In this document: piece by piece, positions 26,544 through 33,966 of the stretch
How positions within the stretch are numbered: the first letter of the stretch is position 1
Layout of the letters: the number at the start of each line of letters is the position of its first letter
Origin: an uncultured Pedobacter sp.
GTDB taxonomy: Bacteria > Bacteroidota > Bacteroidia > Sphingobacteriales > Sphingobacteriaceae
Direction of reading: 5' to 3'
Length of the DNA stretch: 64,000 nt
NCBI RefSeq assembly: GCF_913776295.1
Contig: NZ_CAJYOJ010000052.1
Coordinates: 47,296-111,295, forward strand
Position numbers and translations under genes: made by a program
Notes under the pieces: generated by a model
Seen by the model: only the letters and a program-made list of their open reading frames with translations
Told to the model about the DNA's origin: nothing
The model's database searches: none

Positions 26544-26578
26544 TTTGAATATTTTTAAGTAATTAATTAATTTACCTG

Positions 26579-26607
26579 TTAATACCACTTAATTAAAAAG
26601 GTAACCC
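26579..26607 (-). promoter_or_regulatory. ECF-type promoter motif, copy c (before paralog 2)
   Basis: Minus strand: GGGTTACC, 13 bp, GGTATTAA, 36 bp before the paralog 2 start codon. This copy equals the consensus. Confidence 0.75.
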
Positions 26608-26635
26608 AAAAAAAATAAAAAAAATGAATAAAAAT

Positions 26636-26673
26636 AAAAAAGTGCGTAGAATTTAAATTCTACGCACTTTTTT
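26636..26673 (-). terminator. Terminator of lipoprotein paralog 3 (perfect palindrome)
   Basis: A perfect palindrome: AAAAAAGTGCGTAGAATTT followed by its exact complement. Stem GTGCGTAGAATTT with A/T runs on both sides. Confidence 0.88.
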
Positions 26674-26689
26674 ATATGGTAAAGTTAAA

Positions 26690-26908
26690 CTAGTGTTTAA
26701 CTTCAGTTGTAGTTGTAGTAGCTTTTACAGTAGTATCTTTAACTGTAGAATCTTTAACTGTAGTATCTTTTGCAGTAGTATCAGTAACGATAGTAGAAGA
26801 GTCAGTTAAAGTAGTATCAGCACCTTCAGCTTTTTTCTCTGAATTACAAGCAACAACTGATAAAGATAAAGCTAAAGCTAAAAAGCCTAATTTGAATGCA
26901 TTTTTCAT
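26690..26908 (-). CDS. Small Thr/Lys/Asp-rich lipoprotein, paralog 3
   Basis: A 72-residue lipoprotein with signal MKNAFKLGFLALALSLSVVAC (Cys21), NSEKKAEGADTT, and a tail with four KDT/KDST repeats ending TTTTEVKH. It is the copy closest to the ECF sigma gene, from which it diverges; the intergenic region holds motif copies for both directions. The protein is short, exported and low-complexity; no enzymatic site is visible. A structural or buffering role at the outer membrane under envelope stress is inference only. Confidence 0.87.
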   Translation of the reverse strand: MKNAFKLGFLALALSLSVVACNSEKKAEGADTTLTDSSTIVTDTTAKDTTVKDSTVKDTTVKATTTTTEVKH

Positions 26909-26939
26909 TTTTGAATTTTTTTAAGTATTTAATTTCTTA

Positions 26940-26968
26940 TTAATGCCGCAAAGGTAAAAAGGTAACCC
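26940..26968 (-). promoter_or_regulatory. ECF-type promoter motif, copy d (before paralog 3)
   Basis: Minus strand: GGGTTACC, 13 bp, GGCATTAA, 32 bp before the paralog 3 start codon. A TACCTTTG sequence inside the spacer also resembles a housekeeping -7 box, so a dual promoter is possible. Confidence 0.7.
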
Positions 26969-27011
26969 GAAAATTTGAAGGAAAGTTAAAATATTTTTTT
27001 TGGCGGAATTT

Positions 27012-27041
27012 GGGTTACCGTTTGTCTGATCTTTGTATTAA
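27012..27041 (+). promoter_or_regulatory. ECF-type promoter motif, copy e (distal, before the sigma gene)
   Basis: Plus strand: GGGTTACC, 14 bp, TGTATTAA. It lies about 70 bp before the sigma factor start and would give a normal leader, so it is the best candidate for autoregulation of the sigma gene. Confidence 0.65.
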
Positions 27042-27078
27042 ACAAAAATAGTGGCTATAAATTTTTTTGTCTAATATT

Positions 27079-27107
27079 GGGTTACTATTTACAGAAAAAT
27101 GTATTAA
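27079..27107 (+). promoter_or_regulatory. ECF-type promoter motif, copy f (proximal, abutting the sigma start codon)
   Basis: Plus strand: GGGTTACT, 13 bp, TGTATTAA, ending three bases before the GTG start at 27111. Spacing is as in the lipoprotein promoters. If it is a promoter, the transcript would begin at or just inside the start codon, so it may be a leaderless promoter or a decoy/regulatory site. Confidence 0.55.
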
Positions 27108-27110
27108 CTA

Positions 27111-27677
27111 GTGAATAACGGTTTAAAGAGTTCAGTTCCAACAGATAGAGAGGTTATTTTAGGTATTCTAAATAACTCAGAAGATACACTTAACAAGTTA
27201 TACAAAGCTTATTACGCGATGGTTTTGCAGTTTATCCTGAATAATAACGGTGATGAAGATGATGCAAAAGATGTTTATCAGGAAGGCATAATCGTTTTAT
27301 ATAACAAAATTAAGGCAGGTAATTTTGAACTTAGCAGCAAGCTGAAAACTTATATCTATTCAGTTTGCCGGCGTATTTGGCTAAAAAAGCTCAGCTTAAA
27401 TAGTAAAAAGACGGGCAGTATTACTGATTATGAGGATGTTTTTGCTGTAGAAGAGGATTTGGAACACCACGAAGAAAAAGATGCTTCATTTGAAAAAATG
27501 CAATCAGCACTTGATCATCTTGGTGAACCCTGTAAAACCATTATTCAGGATTTTTATATTCATAATTTATCCATGCAGGATATCTGCGAAAAGTTCGGTT
27601 ATACCAATACGGATAATGCAAAAACGCAGAAATATAAATGTTTGCAAAGGTTAAAGAAAATATTTTTTCAACCATAA
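27111..27677 (+). CDS. ECF-subfamily RNA polymerase sigma factor
   Basis: A 188-residue extracytoplasmic-function sigma factor. Region 2 is at about 25-95 (DEDDAKDVYQEGIIVLYNKI, the core-binding and -10 recognition part) and region 4 at about 130-185 (LSMQDICEKFGYTNTDNAKTQKYKCLQRLKKI, helix-turn-helix for -35). The GTG at 27111 is the only usable start: an in-frame TAA directly precedes it and the next Met is at codon 37. It is followed 6 bp later by a membrane anti-sigma-like/protease protein, presumably its regulator. The repeated GGGTTACY motif before it and before the lipoprotein genes is its probable recognition site. Confidence 0.9.
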   Translation: MNNGLKSSVPTDREVILGILNNSEDTLNKLYKAYYAMVLQFILNNNGDEDDAKDVYQEGIIVLYNKIKAGNFELSSKLKTYIYSVCRRIWLKKLSLNSKKTGSITDYEDVFAVEEDLEHHEEKDASFEKMQSALDHLGEPCKTIIQDFYIHNLSMQDICEKFGYTNTDNAKTQKYKCLQRLKKIFFQP

Positions 27678-27683
27678 TTTGAA

Positions 27684-28778
27684 ATGAGAAACGATTTGGA
27701 GTTAGATGCAATTATTGAAGATTATCTGTTAGGTAAACTTAATGCGCAGGAAGTAGATGCTTTTGAAAAGTTACGTCTTAACGATGCTACAGTAGATCAC
27801 AAGGTAGTATCGCACAAGTTCTTCTTAGCTTCTATGGATGAATTTGCAGAACAGTTACGTTTAAAGGAACAGTTGAATCATATCCATTCCGAAATTGATG
27901 TGGAAAGTTTGGCTGCTACACTGAGACCTCATCCTTCGCGTGTGGTTCAGTTATGGCGGAAACATAAATCTGCCATTGCCGTTGCCGCATCTTTTGTCGT
28001 ACTTTCTTTGGTCTCTATCTACTCTATTCAGCACAGCACTCAACAGGCCGAGCGCTACAGGCAGTTAAGTAACCGGGTAAACAATGCCATTAAAACACAA
28101 AATAGCTTAATCAGAAATATAAAGCACAATAACGCCACTTCTGATAAGCCAAATAATCAAAATAGTTTTGGTGGTACGGGGTTTGCCATTTCTACAAATG
28201 GTTACATCCTAACCAACCTGCACATTATTAATGGTGCTGATTCGTTATACGTACAAAATAGCAAAGGAGAATCGTTTAAAGTAAAATCGGTTTACACAGA
28301 TCCTCAGAATGATATTGCCATTCTTAAAATAAGCGATAAACATTTTAATAATTTATCTTCTATTCCTTATACCATCAAAAGAAATACCAGTAACATTGGC
28401 GAAATGGTGTATACTTTAGGTTATCCGAAAGATGATGCGGTGCTTGGAGAAGGTTATGTAAGTTCCAAAAATGGTTTTGTAGGTGATACTACCCAGTATC
28501 AGGTAGCCATTTCGGTCAACCCAGGTAATAGTGGTGGCCCTGTGTTAGATAACAATGGAAATTTAGTTGGTATCATTAGCGGTAAGCCAGATCAAACTGA
28601 AGGCGCAGCTTTTGCTATTAAATCAAAGTATATTTTGGAGGCGATGAGGGCTATTCCTCAGGATTCGCTGGGCGTAAACAAACTTACTGCCAATAAAAAA
28701 AGCTTGCTTTCTGGTTTAAAACGTACCAAACAGATCGAAAAAATACAGGATTACGTATTTATGATCAAAGCATATTAA
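27684..28778 (+). CDS. Membrane protein joining an anti-sigma-like N-terminus to a trypsin-like serine protease
   Basis: A 364-residue single-pass membrane protein. The cytoplasmic N-terminus (1-93) contains IIEDYLLGKLNAQEVDAFEK, a pattern typical of zinc-free anti-sigma factors in Bacteroidota. One transmembrane helix is at about 96-115. The periplasmic part (about 160-320) is a DegP/DegS-like chymotrypsin-fold protease with an intact triad His180 (LTNLH), Asp210 (NDIAIL) and Ser283 (GNSGGPV); there is no PDZ domain. It is co-transcribed with the ECF sigma gene. In RseA/DegS systems these two activities are on separate proteins; here they are fused, so the protein may sense envelope damage and trigger release of the sigma factor itself. 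That mechanism is inference. Confidence 0.85.
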   Translation: MRNDLELDAIIEDYLLGKLNAQEVDAFEKLRLNDATVDHKVVSHKFFLASMDEFAEQLRLKEQLNHIHSEIDVESLAATLRPHPSRVVQLWRKHKSAIAVAASFVVLSLVSIYSIQHSTQQAERYRQLSNRVNNAIKTQNSLIRNIKHNNATSDKPNNQNSFGGTGFAISTNGYILTNLHIINGADSLYVQNSKGESFKVKSVYTDPQNDIAILKISDKHFNNLSSIPYTIKRNTSNIGEMVYTLGYPKDDAVLGEGYVSSKNGFVGDTTQYQVAISVNPGNSGGPVLDNNGNLVGIISGKPDQTEGAAFAIKSKYILEAMRAIPQDSLGVNKLTANKKSLLSGLKRTKQIEKIQDYVFMIKAY

Positions 28779-28808
28779 AAGCAATACCCCAAACAAATTA
28801 ATATTCTT

Positions 28809-28841
28809 AAACCCTGTGGATCTATTCGTCAGGGTTTTTTT
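28809..28841 (+). terminator. Terminator of the sigma/anti-sigma operon
   Basis: AAACCCTG (28809-28816) pairs with CAGGGTTT (from 28830), followed by a T-run. Confidence 0.8.
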
Positions 28842-28904
28842 GTGGAATTGTAATTTGGAAGTCTTTAATTAATATTAAATCTATGTATTTACTATACTAT
28901 TGTT

Positions 28905-28912
28905 TAGATTTG
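28905..28912 (+). promoter_or_regulatory. -7 box TAGATTTG of the peroxiredoxin gene
   Basis: Perfect TAnnTTTG match, 28 bp before the peroxiredoxin start codon. No TTTG at -33. Confidence 0.5.
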
Positions 28913-28940
28913 TTATCATCAAAATTAAATTAATAAGATC

Positions 28941-29576
28941 ATGAGTATAAGATTAGGCGATACCGCACCGAATTTCAAGGCCGATACCTCTATTGGCGAA
29001 ATAGATTTTTACGATTATTTAGGCGATAGCTGGGGCGTGTTGTTTTCGCACCCTGCTGATTATACACCTGTGTGTACCACTGAATTGGGTAGAACAGCAG
29101 CTTTAAAAGGTGAATTTGATAAAAGAAACGTTAAAGTTTTAGCCCTAAGCGTTGATTCTGCCGATTCGCATAAAGGATGGATCAGTGATATCAACGAAAC
29201 CCAAAATACTACTGTAGAATTTCCGATCATTGCCGACCCGGATAAAACAGTGGCTAACCTTTATGATATGATTCACCCGAATGCCTCAGAAACCTTAACT
29301 GTTAGGTCTTTGTTCGTCATCAGTCCCGATAAAAAGGTGAAATTGATGATTACTTATCCGGCATCTACAGGAAGAAATTTTAACGAAGTATTGCGTGTGA
29401 TTGACTCTTTGCAGCTTACCGCTAATTATAGCGTAGCTACTCCGGCCGATTGGAAAGATGGCGAAGATGTAATTGTGGTAAATAGCATTAAGACAGAAGA
29501 TATCCCGGCCAAATTTCCGAAAGGACACCAGGTCATTAAACCTTATCTACGCACAACACCTCAGCCAAATAAATAA
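28941..29576 (+). CDS. Peroxiredoxin, Prx6 (1-Cys) type
   Basis: A 211-residue thiol peroxidase that reduces hydrogen peroxide and alkyl hydroperoxides. The active site DYTPVCTTELG holds the peroxidatic Cys45; the C-terminal dimerisation extension (about 165-211, DWKDGEDVIVV and YLRTTPQPNK) is typical of Prx6 proteins, and no second conserved cysteine is seen. Cytoplasmic. It is an independent transcription unit between the sigma operon terminator and the cold-shock gene. Confidence 0.95.
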   Translation: MSIRLGDTAPNFKADTSIGEIDFYDYLGDSWGVLFSHPADYTPVCTTELGRTAALKGEFDKRNVKVLALSVDSADSHKGWISDINETQNTTVEFPIIADPDKTVANLYDMIHPNASETLTVRSLFVISPDKKVKLMITYPASTGRNFNEVLRVIDSLQLTANYSVATPADWKDGEDVIVVNSIKTEDIPAKFPKGHQVIKPYLRTTPQPNK

Positions 29577-29774
29577 TTCGGTTTTAGCGCAACATTCTTG
29601 TTTAACAAGGTGCGATAACTTGCGTTATAGGTGAAAATTATTATATTTAGTTAGTTTTGTTTCAATATTCATGCTTAAACTGGTTGTTTTGTTTAAATTA
29701 ATGCGCAATTGTTTAAAATAAATGCTGATCAAGGCGTAACGGTTTATTTTATTTATACAATATTTATTTTTTTT
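29577..29774 (+). other. Long 5' leader region of the cold-shock gene
   Basis: About 200 bp of AT-rich noncoding DNA before the cold-shock start codon. Cold-shock mRNAs commonly have long structured leaders; no specific riboswitch or cold-box sequence is recognisable to me here. Confidence 0.35.
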
Positions 29775-29972
29775 ATGGCAATCGGAAAAGTTAAATGGTT
29801 TAATACGCAAAAAGGCTTCGGGTTTATTGTGCAGGAAGACAATAAAGACTTATTTGTGCATTTTAAAGATGTTTTAGGCGGAATTGAAAGCTTGAAGGAA
29901 AACGATAAGGTAGAATTTGAAGTGGCAGAAGGCAGAAAGGGTCTGCAAGCGGTGAACGTTAAGAAAGTTTAA
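29775..29972 (+). CDS. Cold-shock protein, CspA family
   Basis: A 65-residue single cold-shock domain: GKVKWFNTQKGFGFI (RNP1 side) and DLFVHFKDV (RNP2), with the terminal KGLQAVNVKKV strand. It binds single-stranded RNA/DNA and acts as an RNA chaperone. The ATG at 29775 gives the canonical MAIGKVKWFN start; the open frame extends 22 codons upstream without family support. Terminator follows. Confidence 0.95.
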   Translation: MAIGKVKWFNTQKGFGFIVQEDNKDLFVHFKDVLGGIESLKENDKVEFEVAEGRKGLQAVNVKKV

Positions 29973-30001
29973 GCATTAGTTATCATATTTTTTCATTCTA
30001 C

Positions 30002-30027
30002 AAAGCCTTTCGAGAGAAGGGCTTTTG
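30002..30027 (+). terminator. Terminator of the cold-shock gene
   Basis: AAAGCC-TTTC pairs with GAAG-GGCTTT around GAGA, followed by a short T-run. Confidence 0.6.
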
Positions 30028-30182
30028 TACTTGAAATCCGCTCAAGATAAAATAATAACCAAATCGGGATTACGCTATCTGTTGGGTTTATTTTACCCTT
30101 AATAGTTGTACTATTTTCATGGTTATGCTGATCTGGTATCTGAAGAATATTTTTTAAGCGCACATTATGAAACGAACCCGTA

Positions 30183-31370
30183 TTAATAATACTGTATAAT
30201 CGACGCTTTCAAAATCACATTCTCTCCATTGGCAATCTTTGTAAAAATCAAAAACTGATCCTGATCGGCTTTAATTTTGTATTTCTTCACCAAATCTTCT
30301 GATTTTGCAGGATAGTTGCGTACAATTACATTACCTTTTATATTAATATCTCGCTTCAGTTCCCCAGTATTCAGTATCGACTCTATTTTGAAGATACGGC
30401 CTGGAAAATCTGTTTCTACATGGTCGGCACTAAACAATTGCGTTTGAGGATGTAACTTTAAGAGACCATAAGTTGCACCAATCAAATTAAATGCACCAGA
30501 TTTTAATAATGCGGCATCAGGCTCGTACAGATACTCACCAACGTTCAAATGGTTTGTAAAGTGCACGGAAGCATTGGATGATGATCTGTAGAAAGAAAAA
30601 TCCTTTTCTATACCGCTGTTTAAAGTTACGGCCTTAATTCTGGTGTCGTTTTCATAACCTTTATCGATTACCCATAGCAGTTCTTTACATTCATTTTTCA
30701 CACTCACAATATGGATTTCGTTCACCTGTTTCAGTTCTGATAAGCCAGCAGCGATATCCAGTAATGGGGCAGTTTTAATGATTATTCTTGACGACTTTTC
30801 CAATAATATATCCAGATTGCCTACCACATCCGGTGTACAATCTTTGAGCATAAAAACTTTGCCCTTTTCGGCTCTCCGCGCAGGATCAACATAAACGGTA
30901 TCGAAAGTTTTATCATTGGTTTTGATATAGGCAATGCCATCTTCGGCTTCAAATTTTATGTTTGTTGCCTGTAAAGCCTTTGCATTATGCCGGGCTATTG
31001 CAGATAGTTCATTATTGATTTCGCAATGCGTTACTTTTTTTACCTTTTGTGAAAAGTAATAACTGTCAATTCCGAAGCCCCCGGTAATATCAATCAGGGT
31101 ATCACCTTTAGCCAGTTTTGATTTGTATTTTGCAGTGAGTTCAGAAGAGGTCTGTTCGATGGATAACATCGGGGGGTAATAAATGTTTTCTGTATGGAAC
31201 CAGGTAGGCAACTTCTTCTCAGATTTCTTTTTTGCGGCAATTTGTGTAGCCAGCTCTGCGGGACTAATCCCTTCAAACATACTTTTTGCCAAAGCAATCT
31301 GATTTACATCGGCATTTACATTTGCATTGATGTAATCTTGTACGGCTTTAGCTAAAAGTTTATTGTTCAT
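30183..31370 (-). CDS. THUMP-like, class I SAM-dependent methyltransferase family protein
   Basis: A 395-residue protein. An N-terminal helical part (1-90, including PTWFHTENIYYPP) precedes a Rossmann methyltransferase core with the SAM loop LIDITGGFGIDSYYFS at about 90-107 and VDPARR at about 165 (a DPAR-type motif IV); the C-terminal part resembles the THUMP-like domain of Bacteroidota proteins of this family. It probably modifies RNA in the cytoplasm, but the target is not established. It lies downstream of the aspartate kinase gene on the same strand. Confidence 0.8.
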   Translation of the reverse strand: MNNKLLAKAVQDYINANVNADVNQIALAKSMFEGISPAELATQIAAKKKSEKKLPTWFHTENIYYPPMLSIEQTSSELTAKYKSKLAKGDTLIDITGGFGIDSYYFSQKVKKVTHCEINNELSAIARHNAKALQATNIKFEAEDGIAYIKTNDKTFDTVYVDPARRAEKGKVFMLKDCTPDVVGNLDILLEKSSRIIIKTAPLLDIAAGLSELKQVNEIHIVSVKNECKELLWVIDKGYENDTRIKAVTLNSGIEKDFSFYRSSSNASVHFTNHLNVGEYLYEPDAALLKSGAFNLIGATYGLLKLHPQTQLFSADHVETDFPGRIFKIESILNTGELKRDINIKGNVIVRNYPAKSEDLVKKYKIKADQDQFLIFTKIANGENVILKASIIQYY

Positions 31371-31375
31371 TGTTT

Positions 31376-31450
31376 ATCATAGTATCAAGTATCAGGTAGC
31401 GAGTATAGCAGGTATCAAGGGGAGTATTCAATCTTGATTCTTGATACTAA
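31376..31450. repeat. Degenerate ATCAAG-word repeat with inverted ends
   Basis: Between the methyltransferase and aspartate kinase genes the DNA is built of variants of GTATCAAG and TATCAGG. AGTATCAAG (31381-31389) is complementary to CTTGATACT (31440-31448), so the whole spacer can fold into one long hairpin. Same style as the words at 20.8, 39.2 and 55.8 kb. Confidence 0.55.
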
Positions 31451-32725
31451 TTACTTGTCAGTAATTTTATTCTTCATTACCATCTGGCAAGTGTGCCGGC
31501 TCTTCACTTCCAATAAAATATCCTTATCAACGGTTACCCGATCAATGGTTTGTTGATTGTAATAACGAATGGTTACCAGTTCAAGTCCTTTATTATATTT
31601 AATGGTAAATTCTTCCGATAAATCGTTGATCAGTTTTGCAATCTGAACAGGATGATCATCCACACTCACCGAAAAGCTGATAGCAGAGTTCAGCATTGTA
31701 TTGATTTTGATCCGATGCGTATGGAAAAGCTCGAAAATGTTGCTCAGGTTTTCTTCAATAATAAAAGAATAGTCTTTTGGGAAAATAGAAATCAATGCCT
31801 GGTTTATCTTAAAAATGAAAGATGGGACAGGTATTGGGTTGTTTTCTTTGGTAATTGCTGTTCCTGAACCTTCCGGCTGGATAAACGATCTGACAAAAAG
31901 CGGTATTCCTTTGTTTTGAAGGGGTTTTATGGTTTTTGGGTGTATTACCGTTGCACCATAATACGTAAGTTCTATCGCATCGTGATAAGAAAGTTGGGCA
32001 ATCAGTTCTGTTTCATCAAACCATTTCGGATCTGCATTTAATACCCCGGGAACGTCTTTCCAGATGGTTAAGGCATCAGCATCAAAACAGGAAGCAAATA
32101 TTGCTGCCGAATAATCAGAACCTTCACGCCCTAATGTGGTAGTATAATTTTCACTCGTACCGCCAATAAATCCTTGCGTTACAATGATGTGCTCTTTTAA
32201 AAGTGGTTTTAGATCTTTCTGTATGTTCTGATTAGTCTTTACCCAGTCCACTTTTCCTTCTTTATAGGTATTGTCGGTATGGATATAGTTACGCGCGTCA
32301 GCCCATAGGGTTTTATTGCCCGTTTCATTCAACCACGCCGCTACAATTTTAGTGGAAACGATCTCACCGATAGATACAATCTGATCATAAATATAATCCG
32401 TATTGTGATCAGGCTCATCTTCAATCAACCAATCAATTTCAACAAAGGTATTGGCTACCTCATCGTAAACAGGATGGTGTTTTCCCTGAAATAGTTCATC
32501 TATAATGCTGAAATGAAAATGTTTAATTTCTTCAAGAATGGCATAGGCTTCGTCATTTTCGGAGAGAAATGCGTAGGTAAGATCCTCTAATCTATTGGTA
32601 ATTTTGCCCATTGCAGAAATAACGATCAGCAGATTTCCTTTTTTGTAGTCTCGTACAATATTTGCCAGATTTTTTACGCCTGCTGCATCTTTTACCGAGG
32701 CACCTCCAAATTTAAAAATATCCAT
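31451..32725 (-). CDS. Aspartate kinase
   Basis: A 424-residue monofunctional aspartokinase that phosphorylates aspartate in the first step to lysine, threonine and methionine. Motifs: the N-terminal KFGGASVKD, TLGREGSDYSAA (substrate site) and DVPGVLNADP; the C-terminal 110 residues have the ACT-type regulatory fold expected to bind an inhibitory amino acid. It is the last gene of a tight three-gene run (1-2 bp gaps) with a GNAT acetyltransferase and YggS. Confidence 0.93.
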   Translation of the reverse strand: MDIFKFGGASVKDAAGVKNLANIVRDYKKGNLLIVISAMGKITNRLEDLTYAFLSENDEAYAILEEIKHFHFSIIDELFQGKHHPVYDEVANTFVEIDWLIEDEPDHNTDYIYDQIVSIGEIVSTKIVAAWLNETGNKTLWADARNYIHTDNTYKEGKVDWVKTNQNIQKDLKPLLKEHIIVTQGFIGGTSENYTTTLGREGSDYSAAIFASCFDADALTIWKDVPGVLNADPKWFDETELIAQLSYHDAIELTYYGATVIHPKTIKPLQNKGIPLFVRSFIQPEGSGTAITKENNPIPVPSFIFKINQALISIFPKDYSFIIEENLSNIFELFHTHRIKINTMLNSAISFSVSVDDHPVQIAKLINDLSEEFTIKYNKGLELVTIRYYNQQTIDRVTVDKDILLEVKSRHTCQMVMKNKITDK

Positions 32726-32726
32726 A

Positions 32727-33194
32727 TTAAAATGCCTTGATCTGCTCTTTAGATAGTGATGCGTTTAACCATCCGCTTTCTAAATGTGCTTTATATTTAT
32801 TATAGAAGTTAATTGCCGGCTCGTTCCAGTCTAACACCTGCCAAACCATACCACTATAGTTGCCGTTTTTAACCTCTTCTATCACTTTTTCAAATAATAT
32901 TTTGCCCAGGCCCTTCCCTCTGAATTCTTCCGTTACGATAAAATCTTCAAGGTATAATCTGCATCCTTTCCAGGTAGAATAGCGTGTATAATATAATGCA
33001 AATCCGACAATAGTATCATTTACTTCTGCTACGTAAGCTTTCCATACTGGATTTTTGCCAAAACCAGCATCAATGAAATGATCTAAAGTAACGGTAACTT
33101 CCTCTGGCGCACGCTCATAAATGGCAAGTTCATTAATTAATTCCAATATTCTTGGACAATCTTCTGCAGTTGCAAATCTGATATTGAAATCCAT
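32727..33194 (-). CDS. GNAT-family N-acetyltransferase
   Basis: A 155-residue GNAT protein with the acetyl-CoA-binding motif RGKGLGKILFEKV (Q/RxxGxG/A) and an EDFIVTEEFRG strand before it. The pattern resembles diamine (spermidine/spermine-type) acetyltransferases, notably WQVLDWNEPAINFYNKY near the end. It transfers acetyl to an amine in the cytoplasm; the acceptor is not known. It starts 1 bp after the yggS stop, so the genes are co-transcribed. Confidence 0.88.
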   Translation of the reverse strand: MDFNIRFATAEDCPRILELINELAIYERAPEEVTVTLDHFIDAGFGKNPVWKAYVAEVNDTIVGFALYYTRYSTWKGCRLYLEDFIVTEEFRGKGLGKILFEKVIEEVKNGNYSGMVWQVLDWNEPAINFYNKYKAHLESGWLNASLSKEQIKAF

Positions 33195-33195
33195 A

Positions 33196-33897
33196 TTAGT
33201 TGGCCGAAATGTCGTTTTTAAAATGTTTGATTACCCTTTTGCCAAAAATGCTGCTACCAATGCGTACCATCGTACTTCCTTCTTCAATCGCAATTTTATA
33301 ATCAGCACTCATTCCGGTTGATATTTCTTTAAAAGCATCATCTTTGCGGAAAAAGCTCACTTTAATCCCCTCAAAAAATACCTTTAACTCGTTAAACTCT
33401 GTGGTAATCTGTTTTTCGTTCCTGGTATTGGTTGCTATTCCCATTAAACCTACAATACGGATGTTTTTCAATTCGGATAACTCTTCTGCGCGTAAGAGTT
33501 CAACTACTTCATCAAAGCCAAGTCCAAATTTAGTATCTTCATCTGCAATGTAAACCTGTAATAAACAATCAATGATTCGTTTGTTTTTCGCCGCCTGCTT
33601 GTTGATCTCCTGCAGTAATTTCAGGCTATCTACACCATGGATCAGTTTAACAAAGGGAGCAATATATTTTACCTTATTGCTCTGTAAATGACCAATTAAA
33701 TGCCATTCGATATCTTTAGGAAGTTGCGCCTCTTTTTCAACCATTTCCTGTACATGGTTTTCCCCAAAAATACGTTGTCCGGCGTTGTATGCTTCTAAAA
33801 TTGATTCTATAGGTTGTGTTTTTGAAACCGCGATGAGTTTAACCCCGTCTGATTCAACTTCGCTTTTATATTGTTTAAGATTATCAGCTATGCTCAT
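33196..33897 (-). CDS. YggS-family pyridoxal phosphate homeostasis protein
   Basis: A 233-residue single-domain PLP-binding protein of the alanine-racemase fold. The PLP lysine lies in LIAVSKTQP (about residue 26), and FGENHVQE, WHLIGHLQSNK and the late STGMSADYKIAIEEGSTMVRIGSSIFG are diagnostic. It buffers PLP and affects amino-acid balance. First gene of the three-gene operon with GNAT and aspartate kinase. Confidence 0.95.
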   Translation of the reverse strand: MSIADNLKQYKSEVESDGVKLIAVSKTQPIESILEAYNAGQRIFGENHVQEMVEKEAQLPKDIEWHLIGHLQSNKVKYIAPFVKLIHGVDSLKLLQEINKQAAKNKRIIDCLLQVYIADEDTKFGLGFDEVVELLRAEELSELKNIRIVGLMGIATNTRNEKQITTEFNELKVFFEGIKVSFFRKDDAFKEISTGMSADYKIAIEEGSTMVRIGSSIFGKRVIKHFKNDISAN

Positions 33898-33966
33898 TTA
33901 TAACTATTTTTGGTAAAATTAATAACCTTGCCGCAATTTGGGCAAAAAATAATATTTAAATTAAGG

